64,000 nucleotides of DNA from Phenylobacterium sp. (GTDB lineage: Bacteria > Pseudomonadota > Alphaproteobacteria > Caulobacterales > Caulobacteraceae), in NCBI GenBank assembly GCA_004799545.1, contig SSMU01000006.1, forward strand, positions 1 through 64,000, written 5' to 3'. This document shows positions 1 through 8,152 of the stretch, piece after piece (the stretch's first letter is position 1; each line of letters begins with the position of its first letter). The notes under the pieces are model-generated. The model was not told the DNA's origin and did not search any database. It saw nothing but the letters and a program-made list of their open reading frames with translations. A program made the translations under genes and the position numbers.

Positions 1-110
1 CGCAGGCGGGTGAGGCGAAACTGACTGAGGTCCTGAAGGGCGCAGGCTTCAGCCGCGTGCGCCGCGCCACCGAGGGCCCGTTCAACATGGTGCTTGAGGC
101 GCGGCCCTGA
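1..110 (+). CDS. C-terminal fragment, possible class I methyltransferase
   Basis: An open frame enters from the left edge and stops with TGA at 108-110. Only about 35 residues are visible, reading KLTEVLKGAGFSRVRRATE and then PFNMVLEARP. An 'AGF..VRRA.E.PFN.VLEARP' ending is like the last strand of SAM-dependent methyltransferases that Caulobacterales carry next to sciP/flgE, but the catalytic part lies outside the window. The function is therefore an inference from the tail and the neighbourhood. It converges on sciP across a strong hairpin. Confidence 0.45.
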   Translation, partial: QAGEAKLTEVLKGAGFSRVRRATEGPFNMVLEARP

Positions 111-155
111 GGTGGCCGGCGGGCCTCAGCGGTCTCTGATACCCCCAAAACGTTA

Positions 156-190
156 GCGGCCGCACCCGGGAGGGGGGTGCGGCCGCCTTT
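156..190. terminator. Hairpin terminator between convergent genes
   Basis: GCGGCCGCACCC (156-167) is perfectly complementary to GGGTGCGGCCGC (175-186) with a 7-nt loop. It is followed by CTTT on the + strand. It sits between the left-edge gene (+) and sciP (-) and could end both transcripts. Confidence 0.75.
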
Positions 191-223
191 GTCGCGAACC
201 CTATCCGGGGGGAGGGGAACGGT

Positions 224-553
224 TCAGCGATACTGTTGCAGACGCGTGGTCCGCAGACCGGCCATGCCGTGGCGGTCGATCGACCGCTGCCAGGCCAGGA
301 ATTCCTCGGAGGTCAGCGAGTACTTCTCGAGGGCGTCCTCGAGCGACAAGAGGCCGCCGCGGACAGCCGCAACCACTTCCGCCTTGCGGCGGATCACCCA
401 ACGGCCGGTGTTGGCCGGGGGAAGATCCTTCAGAGTTATGGGCGCGCCGGTGGGCCCGATGACGTAGGCTTCTCCCCGGCTGTTGGTGCGCACCTGTTGT
501 TGTTGCAACATGGCTTCTAAGCTCTTCCCACCATCACTGTTGGCGGGGACCAT
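224..553 (-). CDS. sciP: SciP, CtrA-inhibitory DNA-binding protein (DUF1153 family)
   Basis: Small helix-turn-helix protein of the DUF1153 family. In Caulobacter, SciP binds CtrA and blocks transcription of CtrA-activated genes in G1 cells. The 109-aa product contains the family hallmarks TGAPITLKDLPP, RWVIRRKAEVVAAVRGGL and SLEDALEKYSLTSEEFLAWQ, ending GLRTTRLQQYR. The ATG at 553 has an AGGAG 10 nt upstream. An internal ATG at 511 (starting MLQQQQVR) would give 95 aa, closer to the length I recall for the family, so the start is unsettled. It follows flgE on the same strand after a 125-bp gap with CtrA-like motifs, so it probably has its own promoter. That gives this master-regulator antagonist a place in the flagellar locus, as in Caulobacter. 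Confidence 0.9.
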   Translation of the reverse strand: MVPANSDGGKSLEAMLQQQQVRTNSRGEAYVIGPTGAPITLKDLPPANTGRWVIRRKAEVVAAVRGGLLSLEDALEKYSLTSEEFLAWQRSIDRHGMAGLRTTRLQQYR

Positions 554-601
554 AGCCCGTCGGCTCCTAACGGCCGCTGAATCGCTATAGTAAAGAAACG
601 G

Positions 602-671
602 CTAACCATATCCTCCCCGTGTAACGTTCTGGAACAATGCAAAAATCCGACAGACGTTAAGGATGATTAAC
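602..671 (-). promoter_or_regulatory. Candidate CtrA-type sites upstream of sciP
   Basis: The sciP-flgE gap contains GTTAAGGATGATTAAC at 656-671, a palindromic pair of TTAA boxes separated by 6 bp (the Caulobacter full CtrA site is TTAA-N7-TTAAC). It also contains CTAACCAT at 602-609, one mismatch from the TTAACCAT half-site. Both lie upstream of the sciP start. The motifs are seen in the sequence. CtrA binding is inferred from the known control of sciP by CtrA, and the N6 spacing is non-canonical. Confidence 0.4.
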
Positions 672-678
672 TTCAGAA

Positions 679-2064
679 TTATCGAATGATATTGATCAGC
701 TCATCGAGCATTGTATCCGCCGTCGTGATGATCTTCGAGGACGCCGAGTAAGCTTTCTGCGTCGAGATCAGGCCGGTGAACTCGGACGACAGGTCAACGG
801 TCGAGGCTTCGAGGCTCGAGGGCGAGATCTGGCCCGCGCCGCCCGCGCCCGGATCCTTCAACACCATCTGACCGGCCGGGATGGTGGTCTGGTAGGCGTT
901 GCCGGCGGCGGGCTTCAGCCCGTCCGGGTTCGGGAAGGTGGCGATGGCGATCTGGGCGATCTGGCGGACCTGGCTGTTGTCGTAGATCGCCGAGACGATG
1001 CCCTGGTCGTCCACCTGCACGCCCACGATATTGCCGACGCCTGCGCCATCGTTGGAGATCGAGGTGACGGTCGAGCTGGTCGACTGCTGGGTGACCTTGG
1101 AGATGTCCAGGTTGATCGATTGCGCGCCGATGCCGAGGCCGGCGGCCCAGGACGGTGTCGTCGCCGAACTGGAGGCGGCGAGGTCGAGGGTGGCCGGGAA
1201 GGTGGTGTTGGCCGGGTTGGTGTCCAGTGTGCCGTCCGGATTGAAGCTCACCTGGCCCGAGGCGACCAGGCCGGGCGCGACGCCGGCGCCCACCGTGACG
1301 TCCGTGGCCGGCACCGCGTAGGCTTCCGCCTGCCAGGTGTTGGCGCCGGTCTTCAGGAAGGCCATCTCGATCTTGCGCGAGCCGCCTTCGCTGTCGGTGA
1401 CGTTCATGTCGAGGGTGAAGTCGGGCTTGGTGCCGGTGACGACGCCGGCGGCGAAGTCGGCCATGCTCGCCCCGCCGGTGAGGGCGTAGGTCGGCGGGAC
1501 GGCGGTCACCGCCGGCGAGAGCACCGTGGTGGAGTCGAGGTTGGCGCTGATGCCGACGCTGCCGGTCGCCTTCACCGCCGTGCCCAGGTTCTTGACGTTG
1601 ATCGAGGCGAGCTTGGTGAGGTCCGACGGGTCGCTGGAGAAGGTCCCGTTGGCCTGCGCCGGCCAGCCCTGCAGGTAGAGGCCGGAATCGTTCACCAGGA
1701 AGCCGGAGGCGTCGACCGTGAACGAGCCGGAGCGGGTGAACTCCCGTGGGTCGGCCGCGGTCACGCCCGCGCCCTTGTTGGTGACCACGAAGAAGCCGTC
1801 GCCGGAGATCGCCAGGTCGGTGTTGGAGGTCGAGGCCTGGATCAGGCCCTGCTGGCTCACGAAGTGCTGGGTCACGCCCTGCACCCCGCCGGCCGAATAT
1901 TGGCCGGCCACCGCCTGGGCGGTGACGAACTGCGAGAAGTTCACCTGGTTGCGCTTGTAGGCGGTGGTGTTGACGTTGGCGATATTGTCCGAGATCGCCG
2001 CGAGCGCCGACGAGTTGGCCACCAGGCCTGACACGCCGGCGAGCATTGCCGAATTGATGCTCAT
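679..2064 (-). CDS. flgE: Flagellar hook protein FlgE
   Basis: Structural protein of the flagellar hook, exported by the flagellar type III system. The 461-aa product starts MSINSAMLAGVSGLVANSS and continues ISDNIANVNTTAYKR, the rod/hook/filament N-terminal heptad motif. It ends with the C-terminal helix containing STVDLSSEFTGLISTQKAYSA-like and ITTADTMLDELINI segments. The middle, roughly residues 150-400, is the variable hook domain. The ATG at 2064 has GGAAGAA 3-4 nt upstream. It lies 115 bp downstream of flgD on the same strand. No sigma-54 site is visible in that gap, so it is probably read through from the fliK promoter, possibly helped by a local element (2136-2152). Confidence 0.93.
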   Translation of the reverse strand: MSINSAMLAGVSGLVANSSALAAISDNIANVNTTAYKRNQVNFSQFVTAQAVAGQYSAGGVQGVTQHFVSQQGLIQASTSNTDLAISGDGFFVVTNKGAGVTAADPREFTRSGSFTVDASGFLVNDSGLYLQGWPAQANGTFSSDPSDLTKLASINVKNLGTAVKATGSVGISANLDSTTVLSPAVTAVPPTYALTGGASMADFAAGVVTGTKPDFTLDMNVTDSEGGSRKIEMAFLKTGANTWQAEAYAVPATDVTVGAGVAPGLVASGQVSFNPDGTLDTNPANTTFPATLDLAASSSATTPSWAAGLGIGAQSINLDISKVTQQSTSSTVTSISNDGAGVGNIVGVQVDDQGIVSAIYDNSQVRQIAQIAIATFPNPDGLKPAAGNAYQTTIPAGQMVLKDPGAGGAGQISPSSLEASTVDLSSEFTGLISTQKAYSASSKIITTADTMLDELINIIR

Positions 2065-2135
2065 GGGTTCTTCCGTTCTTTACTGGAGGGCCCGCCTGCT
2101 GCGGATCCCGTACCGGACGCTTGGCCGGCCGGAAG

Positions 2136-2152
2136 GACGGCGTTTTGCCGTC
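2136..2152. promoter_or_regulatory. Inverted repeat upstream of flgE, possible ftr/FlbD-like site
   Basis: GACGGC-GTTTT-GCCGTC (2136-2152) is a perfect 6-bp inverted repeat in the flgD-flgE gap. On the minus strand it reads GACGGCAAAACGCCGTC, and the CGGCAAAA core resembles the ftr elements bound by the flagellar activator FlbD. No T-run follows on either strand, so a terminator is less likely. FlbD assignment is an inference. Confidence 0.3.
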
Positions 2153-2179
2153 GCGGTTTCAGGGATGCGCGGAGACGGC

Positions 2180-2875
2180 TCATGAGCCGCCCGTCGCGCT
2201 GGGGTTGGTGATGGTGGTGACCTGGTTCCACGGCACCTGGGTGCCGTTCACGGTGATCAGGGTCTGGCCGTTCGACTGCTCGACGGCGCTGACGTTGCCT
2301 TGCACGTAGGAGGTGGTGCTGATCGCCGTGCCGGTGGAGTCGGTGGCCGTGACCTGCAGGGTGTAGGTCCCGTCGGGCAGCTGCACGCCCCCCAGGTCCT
2401 TGCCGTTCCAGCTCAGGGTGTGGTCGCCGGCCGACATGTCGCTGGGCGCCTCGGCGTGCACCACCTGGCCCGCGGCGTTGGTGATGGTCAGCTTCAGGTC
2501 GCTGGCGGCGGTGGGCAGGTTGTAGGTCCACTGCGCCTGGCCGCCGGTCAGGTTGGCGGTGGCGCTGGTCGCCTTGACGTTCTTGCCGATCATGCTGACG
2601 GCGGTGGAGATGCCGGTGCCGGTGTTGTTGGAGATCGACTGCAGCAGGCTGTTGGCCTGCAGCTGCGCCTCGACGCCGCTCATCTGGGTCAGCTGCTGGG
2701 TGAACTGGTTGGAATCCAGCGGCGACAGGGGGTCCTGGTTCTGCAGCTGGGTGGTCAGCAGGCTGAGGAAGGTCTGGAAGTTGCTCGACAGCTGGGCGAG
2801 CGCATTGGTGCTGTCCGTCGCCGACGTCGTCGCCGGGGTCGGTGTGGTGGCGCCGGTGGCTGCTGGAACCGTCAT
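2180..2875 (-). CDS. flgD: Flagellar hook capping protein FlgD
   Basis: Hook-assembly scaffold that caps the growing hook and is lost when the hook is complete. The 231-aa product has the N-terminal FlgD signature FLSLLTTQLQNQDPLSPLDS followed by NQFTQQLTQMSGVEAQL. An FlgD Ig-like/tudor region follows (about residues 110-190) with WNGKDLGGVQLPDGTYTLQV, the FLIGEDA-type turn seen in hook caps. It lies 13 bp downstream of the fliK-like gene and upstream of flgE, so the three genes form a fliK-flgD-flgE order. Confidence 0.93.
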   Translation of the reverse strand: MTVPAATGATTPTPATTSATDSTNALAQLSSNFQTFLSLLTTQLQNQDPLSPLDSNQFTQQLTQMSGVEAQLQANSLLQSISNNTGTGISTAVSMIGKNVKATSATANLTGGQAQWTYNLPTAASDLKLTITNAAGQVVHAEAPSDMSAGDHTLSWNGKDLGGVQLPDGTYTLQVTATDSTGTAISTTSYVQGNVSAVEQSNGQTLITVNGTQVPWNQVTTITNPSATGGS

Positions 2876-2888
2876 CTCTGGCTTCCCA

Positions 2889-4646
2889 TCAAATCCGTAT
2901 GTCGACGCCGGAGGTTGCGCTGGCGCGCAGCCTCAGGCCGCCATCGGCCGCCGCCTGGATGGCGTCGTCCGCCATCCCCGACGCCGTCTGGAAGGCCCGG
3001 CCGCGGAAGGCGGCTGAGCCGGGATCGTTCTGGCCTTGGCCGGCCTGCTGGCCGCCGCCGCCCGCCACGTCGAAGGACAGGCCTCCCGAGACGTCGAAGC
3101 CGGCCTGTTCGAGGGCCTGCTGCAGCTCGCCCGATCGCGACTTCAGCTCCTGCGCCGCCTGGGCGTTGTCGCAGGCGAGCGCGGCGGTGACCTTGCCCTG
3201 GGCGCCGATCTCCACCCGCACATTGACCTTGCCGAGACCGGCCGGATCGAGCTCGACGTCGAAGCGGGTGGTGCGGTTGTCGAGGTTCTTGACGATCTGC
3301 GCCGCCAGGTTGGCGACGGTCTGCGGCGTGCTGCGCAGCGCCGCGGCGTCGGCGGGCGGCGCTTGCGGGGTGGCCACCTGGGTCTGGCCGGGCAGGGACG
3401 GCGTCGCCGAATTGTCGCCGCCGAAGCTGGCGGTGGCGTCGTCGGCGGCCGGCTCGGCGTCATCGGGCGCCTTGGCCGAGGCGTCGACCGCCGCCGCCTC
3501 CGGCGCGCTGGCGGCGGGCTTGGGCGGCGCAGCGGCGCCGGCGGCGACCGTCGCCGGCTTGTCGGCGAGCGGCTGGGTCTTGCCGAGCGCGGCCTTCGCC
3601 GCCGCGCGGTCGCGGGGGGTCGGCAGGGCAGGGGCTTCGGCCTTGGGCTGGATCACCGCGCCGGCCAGGGCCGGCTGCGCCGCGGCCGCCAGGGTCGCCT
3701 GCGGCGTCGGGGATTGAAGTTGCGCGGTGTCGGCCGGCGGGGCGTCGGCCGGGGCGGTCTGCGCGGCCGTGGAGGCGGGGGCGGCCGGCGCGGCCGGCGC
3801 CTGCGCCTTGCCATCGCTCGGCGCGGCGGCCGGGGTCGCGGCGGTTTGGGATGCCGGCGCCGATGCGGTGGCCTTGGCGGTCTGCGCCTTCGCCGGTGTC
3901 GCCGCGAGCCCGGGGGTCGGCGCAGCGGCCAGGGGCGGCGTCGCCGCCGGGGTCAGCATGTCGTTCGGCTGCGGCGCCGTGAGCGTATTGGCCGCCGTCG
4001 CGACGGGGGCTTGGGCCTGAGGCGTGGTCGGCGTCGCCGCCGCGCTGGCGGCCTTCGGATCGGACGGGGTCGGCGCGACCGCCGCGACGGCCGCACCGGG
4101 CGTCGGAACCGCGAGCTTGGCGGCGATAGCGGCGGCGGGATCGAACACCGGCGCGCTCGGCGCGCCCTGCGCCTTGCCCGTCCCCGCCTGGGTCGCATCC
4201 GGGGTCCCGCCGGCCGGCTGCGGCTGCGGCTGCGGCTGTGAGGCTGTCGTCGTCGGGGTGGGCTGCGGCGTCACGGCGGCCAGGGTCGCGGCCGTCGGAT
4301 CCGGCGTGGCCGGGGTCGCCGGCGCGGTGGCGGCGGTCGCCGTCGTCGCCTGGACCCCGCCGTCCTTGGCCACATCCTTGCCGGCCTTGCTCTTTACGCC
4401 CGGGGGCACGGCCGCAGCTGCGCCGGGCGCGGCCGCGACGGTCGCCTGGGTGGACGCCATAGCCGGCGTCAGCCCGCTGGCCGCCACCGCATCCGCGCCG
4501 CCCTGGCCCGCGAACAGCGCCGCCAGCAGGGCCTCGAAGCCCGCCAGCGGCCCCGCCTTCACCGCCGCCGCGACGCCAGCCGCGACCGGCCCGGCGGTCT
4601 GGCCGGCGGCGGGGGTGGGCATGGCGTTGATCGCGGGAGCGGTCAT
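2889..4646 (-). CDS. fliK: FliK-like flagellar hook-length control protein
   Basis: Putative secreted hook-length ruler. The 585-aa product is extremely Ala/Pro/Thr-rich over its first ~430 residues (low-complexity spacer). It ends in a folded C-terminal domain with LDNRTTRFDVELDPAGLGKV, NVRVEIGAQGKVTAALACD, and LKSRSGELQQALEQAGFDVS. 'LDP..LG.V.V.......' and the 'R..L...L...G' pattern are the Flg_hook (FliK C-terminal) signature. The chosen start is the ATG at 4646, with AGGA 5 nt upstream. A TTG 18 bp further upstream is in frame but lacks a good ribosome-binding site. It is first in the leftward operon and directly follows a sigma-54 promoter. The gene name rests on domain and position; the spacer is not conserved. 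Confidence 0.82.
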   Translation of the reverse strand: MTAPAINAMPTPAAGQTAGPVAAGVAAAVKAGPLAGFEALLAALFAGQGGADAVAASGLTPAMASTQATVAAAPGAAAAVPPGVKSKAGKDVAKDGGVQATTATAATAPATPATPDPTAATLAAVTPQPTPTTTASQPQPQPQPAGGTPDATQAGTGKAQGAPSAPVFDPAAAIAAKLAVPTPGAAVAAVAPTPSDPKAASAAATPTTPQAQAPVATAANTLTAPQPNDMLTPAATPPLAAAPTPGLAATPAKAQTAKATASAPASQTAATPAAAPSDGKAQAPAAPAAPASTAAQTAPADAPPADTAQLQSPTPQATLAAAAQPALAGAVIQPKAEAPALPTPRDRAAAKAALGKTQPLADKPATVAAGAAAPPKPAASAPEAAAVDASAKAPDDAEPAADDATASFGGDNSATPSLPGQTQVATPQAPPADAAALRSTPQTVANLAAQIVKNLDNRTTRFDVELDPAGLGKVNVRVEIGAQGKVTAALACDNAQAAQELKSRSGELQQALEQAGFDVSGGLSFDVAGGGGQQAGQGQNDPGSAAFRGRAFQTASGMADDAIQAAADGGLRLRASATSGVDIRI

Positions 4647-4701
4647 CGGGGTCCTGGGGTGCAAGGCGCCGTGTTGCGCCGGGCTCGTCGGTCAGTCCGG
4701 A

Positions 4702-4716
4702 GCAACCTTTGCGCCA
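4702..4716 (-). promoter_or_regulatory. Sigma-54 promoter for fliK-flgD-flgE
   Basis: Read on the minus strand the sequence is TGGCGC-AAAGG-TTGC, matching the -24/-12 consensus TGGCAC-N5-TTGC at every position except A to G at the fifth base. It lies 56 bp upstream of the fliK start, placing transcription start near 4690. In Caulobacter, hook-class flagellar genes are sigma-54 dependent, which fits. Confidence 0.75.
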
Positions 4717-4782
4717 CCTCGACAACCTATTGATTCCGCGAAGAAATGGGGTCGACGGCCAGGGACTCGCCAGGGGACCCAA

Positions 4783-4799
4783 GGGCGGAAATTGCCGGG
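4783..4799. promoter_or_regulatory. Candidate shared FlbD (ftr) enhancer
   Basis: GGGCGGAAATTGCCGGG (reverse CCCGGCAATTTCCGCCC) is a near-palindromic element with a CCGGCAA core like ftr sites. It lies about 67 bp from the fliK sigma-54 promoter and 81 bp from the flgK sigma-54 promoter, a usable enhancer distance for both. The identification as an FlbD site is inferred from position and partial motif similarity only. Confidence 0.35.
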
Positions 4800-4879
4800 C
4801 CGTTCGGGGTCGTATGGGGCGTTACCTGCCGCCCGCCGCGCCGGCCGGGCGCGACCGCCGCCGGCCCTGCATCGCGGAC

Positions 4880-4895
4880 TGGCGCCGGTCTTGCG
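4880..4895 (+). promoter_or_regulatory. Sigma-54 promoter for flgK-flgL
   Basis: TGGCGC-CGGTC-TTGCG matches TGGCAC-N5-TTGCA with the same A-to-G change as the opposing fliK promoter. The invariant GG and GC have the required spacing. Predicted start is near 4906, leaving a leader of about 135 nt before flgK. Confidence 0.75.
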
Positions 4896-5040
4896 CGTCA
4901 GATCTCGAATGTATCGGGCCCAGAGAGGGACCATGTTGAAAATGCGGGATTTTTCGCGACGCCCCGCGTCTGCGTTGAGCATAGGCCCGGCAGATTCCGC
5001 CGGGTTGTGCGTCAACCCTTGCCGGGCGGAGGGTTAAGCC

Positions 5041-7152
5041 ATGAGCTCCCTGAGCGTCGCCCTGTCGACCGCCACCTCGGGCCTGATGGCCGCCCAGACC
5101 GGCCTCAACACGGTCTCGGACAACATCGCCAACGTCAATACGCCCGGCTACGTGCGCAAGACCGTCGATCAGCAGCAGCTGAACGTGAACGGCATGGGTC
5201 AGGGCGTGCAGGTCACCGACGTCCGCCGGGTCACCGACCAGTACCTGCAGCTGGCCAGCCTGACCGCGGGCTCCGACTCCGGCCGCTATGACGTCTATTC
5301 GCAGTACCTGGACAACGCCCAGAGCCTGTTCGGCGACCCGTCATCGACCACCTCCTTCTTCAACGGCCTGGACACCGTCTATTCGGACTTCGCCTCGGCG
5401 GCGAACGACCCGTCCAACAACCTGCTGCGCAGCCAGGGGGTGTCCGACGTGCAGGACTTCCTCGGCCAGGCGAACCAGATCAACGGCCAGCTCAGCCAGC
5501 TCGGCTCGACGGTCGACACCCGCGTCTCCGCCGACGTCGACCAGGTCAACAGCCTCTTGACCCAGATCAGCGGCCTGAACTCCAACATCAGCCGCGCCAA
5601 CCTGGTCAACGCCGACGCCTCGGGCGCGGAGAACATCCAGAGCCAGCTGCTGGACCAGCTCTCCACCCTGATCAGCGTCAAGGTCACCCAGCGCACCGGC
5701 GGCGGCGTCGACGTGCGCTCGCCGGAAGGCGTGCTGCTGGCCGGCGACCAGGCCGCGACGCTCGCCTACAACTCCACCATCTCGACCCCCGGCTACATCA
5801 GCGCGACGCCGGCTGGCGCGACCGGGACGGCCCAGCCGATCCAGATCTCCTCGGGCGAGATCCGCGGCCTGCTTGACCTGCGCAACACCGCCCTGCCGGG
5901 CCTCGCCGACCAGCTCGGCGAATTCACCACCCAGGCGGTGCAGCAGCTCAACGACGCCCACAACGCCTCCAGCGCCGTGCCCGCGCCCGCCACCCTGACC
6001 GGCCGCGACACCGGCCTCGACCTGCCGACCGCGGTCTCGAACTTCACCGGCCAGAGCACCATCGCCATCGTCGATTCCAACGGCGTCGTGCAGCACACCG
6101 TGGCCATCGACTTCGACGCCCAGACCATGAGCGTCGACGGCGGCGCCGCCACCGCCACCTCGCCCACCACCTTCCTCGCCGACCTGAACTCGGCGCTGGG
6201 CGCCAACGGCTCGGCCAGCTTCACCAACGGCGCGCTGTCGATCAGCGCCACCGGCGGCAACGGGGTGGCGATCGACGAGGGCACCTCGCAGAAGGCCGGC
6301 CGCGGCTTCTCCGCCTTCTTCGGCCTCAACGACCTCGTCCAGTCGAGCGCCTACGCCAACTACCAGACCGGCCTGCAGCCCACCGACCAGAGCGGCTTCG
6401 CGCCCGGCCAGCAGATCACCTTCCGGCTCTCCCAGGCCGACGGCAAGCCGATCCGCGACGTCACCGTCACCATGCCGGCCGGCCCGCTGATGAGCGACAT
6501 GCTGACCGCGCTCAACTCCTCGTCCTCGGGCGTCGGCCTCTACGGCCAGTTCTCACTCGACGCCAACGGCACCCTGTCGTTCGCCGGCGGGCCGCCAACC
6601 AACGCCAGCCTCTCAGTGGTGGCCGACACCACCTCGCGCGGCGCCGGCGGGCCTTCGGTCTCGCAGCTGTTCGGGATCGGCGTGGTGCAGCGCTCGGCGC
6701 GGGCCTCGAGCTTCGCGGTCAACCCGGCCATCGTCTCCGATCCCACCCAGTTGGCCCTGGCCCAGCTCGACCTCACCGTCGCGCCCGGCGCCGCGGCCCT
6801 GCGGCCCGGCGACGGCTCGGGCGCCCTGGCGATCTCCGCCTCCGGCGACAACACCGCCACCTTCCAGGCGGCCGGCACGCTGGGCCAGGTGAGCATGACC
6901 ATCTCCCGCTACGCCGCGGAGTTCGGCGGGGCGGTCGGCCGCCAGGCCGCTTCCGCCGCCACCCAGCAGCAGAGCGCCGACGCCATCCAGACCGAGGCCA
7001 CCAACCGCCGATCCTCGGTGGAAAGCGTCAACCTCGACGAGGAGCTGGTGCACCTGCAGACCTATCAACAGGCCTATAACGCTTCGGCGCGCATGATCCA
7101 GGCGACGAGCGACCTGTTCAACACGCTCATGACGATGACGGCTGGAGTCTAA
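5041..7152 (+). CDS. flgK: Flagellar hook-associated protein 1 FlgK
   Basis: Joins hook to filament. The 703-aa product begins with the flagellin-like rod motif (LSVALSTATSGLMAAQTGL, then SDNIANVNTPGYVRK). It ends with the paired C-terminal helix SVNLDEELVHLQTYQQAYNA and IQATSDLFNTLMTM, both characteristic of FlgK. The long middle is the variable surface-exposed region. The start ATG has GGAGGG 7 nt upstream. It is followed after 3 bp by flgL, so the two are co-transcribed from the sigma-54 promoter at 4880-4895. Confidence 0.95.
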   Translation: MSSLSVALSTATSGLMAAQTGLNTVSDNIANVNTPGYVRKTVDQQQLNVNGMGQGVQVTDVRRVTDQYLQLASLTAGSDSGRYDVYSQYLDNAQSLFGDPSSTTSFFNGLDTVYSDFASAANDPSNNLLRSQGVSDVQDFLGQANQINGQLSQLGSTVDTRVSADVDQVNSLLTQISGLNSNISRANLVNADASGAENIQSQLLDQLSTLISVKVTQRTGGGVDVRSPEGVLLAGDQAATLAYNSTISTPGYISATPAGATGTAQPIQISSGEIRGLLDLRNTALPGLADQLGEFTTQAVQQLNDAHNASSAVPAPATLTGRDTGLDLPTAVSNFTGQSTIAIVDSNGVVQHTVAIDFDAQTMSVDGGAATATSPTTFLADLNSALGANGSASFTNGALSISATGGNGVAIDEGTSQKAGRGFSAFFGLNDLVQSSAYANYQTGLQPTDQSGFAPGQQITFRLSQADGKPIRDVTVTMPAGPLMSDMLTALNSSSSGVGLYGQFSLDANGTLSFAGGPPTNASLSVVADTTSRGAGGPSVSQLFGIGVVQRSARASSFAVNPAIVSDPTQLALAQLDLTVAPGAAALRPGDGSGALAISASGDNTATFQAAGTLGQVSMTISRYAAEFGGAVGRQAASAATQQQSADAIQTEATNRRSSVESVNLDEELVHLQTYQQAYNASARMIQATSDLFNTLMTMTAGV

Positions 7153-7155
7153 GCC

Positions 7156-8091
7156 ATGGTCACCCGCGTCTCGACCATCGGGGCCTACAACACGGTCCTG
7201 GCCAACATGATGGTCGCCCAGCAGAACCAGATCGACGCCTCGGAGCGCGTCTCGACGCAGAAGAACGCGTCGGACCTCAAGGGCTACGCCGCCAACGACG
7301 AACTGCTCACCGCCATGCAGTCGGTGCAGATCCGGCTGACCAACTACCAGAACCAGAACAACCTGATCTCCGACAAGCTGACCACCCAGGACACCGCCCT
7401 GAACCAGGTGGCCGACGCCACCCAGACCGCGCGCACGGCGATCGCCGACGCCCTGGCCAGCGGCGACGGCACCACCCTGATGAGCGAGCTGCAGGGCGCC
7501 ATGACCCAGGCGGTCGGCGCCATGAACACCAAGTACAACGGCACCTATCTGATGTCCGGCGGGGCGATCAACACCCAGCCGGTGACGGCCGTGCAGCTCT
7601 CCGACCTCACCGCCGGCCCGCCGGTCTCCTCCTTCTTCCAGAACGACCAGTTCAAGGCCCAGGCCCAGGTCGACGATTCCACCACCGTCACCACCGGGGT
7701 GCTGGCCGACAACGTCGGCACCGGCCTGCTCACCGCCTTCCAGGGCGTCGAGGCCTTCGCCCAGGGCGCCAGCGGCCCGTTCAACGGCACCCTGACCCCG
7801 GCCCAGCAGACCTTCCTGCAGAGCCAGCTCGCCACCTTCGATTCCGTGCACGCCAGCGTGGTCAACGTCACCGCCCAGAACGGCATGGTGCAGCAGCGGG
7901 TGACCTCGGTCGGCACAGACATCACCAGCCGCCAGAACACGCTGTCGGAGATGATGGGCAACATCACCGACGCCGACATGGGCAAGGCCGCCGCCGACCT
8001 GCAGATGGCCCAGACCTCCTTCGCCGCCGCCGCCCAGGTGTTCCAGTCCTTGAAGGACTCCTCCCTCCTGAGCCTGCTGCAGATCCAGTAG
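7156..8091 (+). CDS. flgL: Flagellar hook-associated protein 3 FlgL
   Basis: Second hook-filament junction protein. The 311-aa product has a flagellin-type N-terminal coiled coil (residues ~1-110, with NTVLANMMVAQQNQIDASER) and a matching C-terminal coiled coil (ITDADMGKAAADLQMAQTSF, ending QSLKDSSLLSLLQIQ). The middle segment is short, as is usual for FlgL. GGAG lies upstream of its ATG inside the end of flgK. A hairpin follows the stop. Confidence 0.93.
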   Translation: MVTRVSTIGAYNTVLANMMVAQQNQIDASERVSTQKNASDLKGYAANDELLTAMQSVQIRLTNYQNQNNLISDKLTTQDTALNQVADATQTARTAIADALASGDGTTLMSELQGAMTQAVGAMNTKYNGTYLMSGGAINTQPVTAVQLSDLTAGPPVSSFFQNDQFKAQAQVDDSTTVTTGVLADNVGTGLLTAFQGVEAFAQGASGPFNGTLTPAQQTFLQSQLATFDSVHASVVNVTAQNGMVQQRVTSVGTDITSRQNTLSEMMGNITDADMGKAAADLQMAQTSFAAAAQVFQSLKDSSLLSLLQIQ

Positions 8092-8093
8092 TC

Positions 8094-8112
8094 CCCTCCC
8101 CTGAGGGGAGGG
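8094..8112 (+). terminator. Hairpin after flgL
   Basis: CCCTCCCC-TGA-GGGGAGGG is a perfect 8-bp stem starting 3 bp after the flgL stop. There is no T-run, so termination may be weak or factor-assisted. Confidence 0.5.
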
Positions 8113-8152
8113 AAACTCGCAATCGCGCGCCCCAGCGGCTACATAGCCCCCG

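Noticed and set aside
2136..2152. Inverted repeat between flgD and flgE as a terminator
   Set aside because: No T-run on either strand and it would cut flgE from its only visible promoter; kept instead as a weak regulatory candidate.
3036..4241. Long Gly/Arg-rich frames opposite the fliK-like gene
   Set aside because: High-GC shadow frames. The flagellar motifs, codon pattern and ribosome-binding site are on the minus strand.
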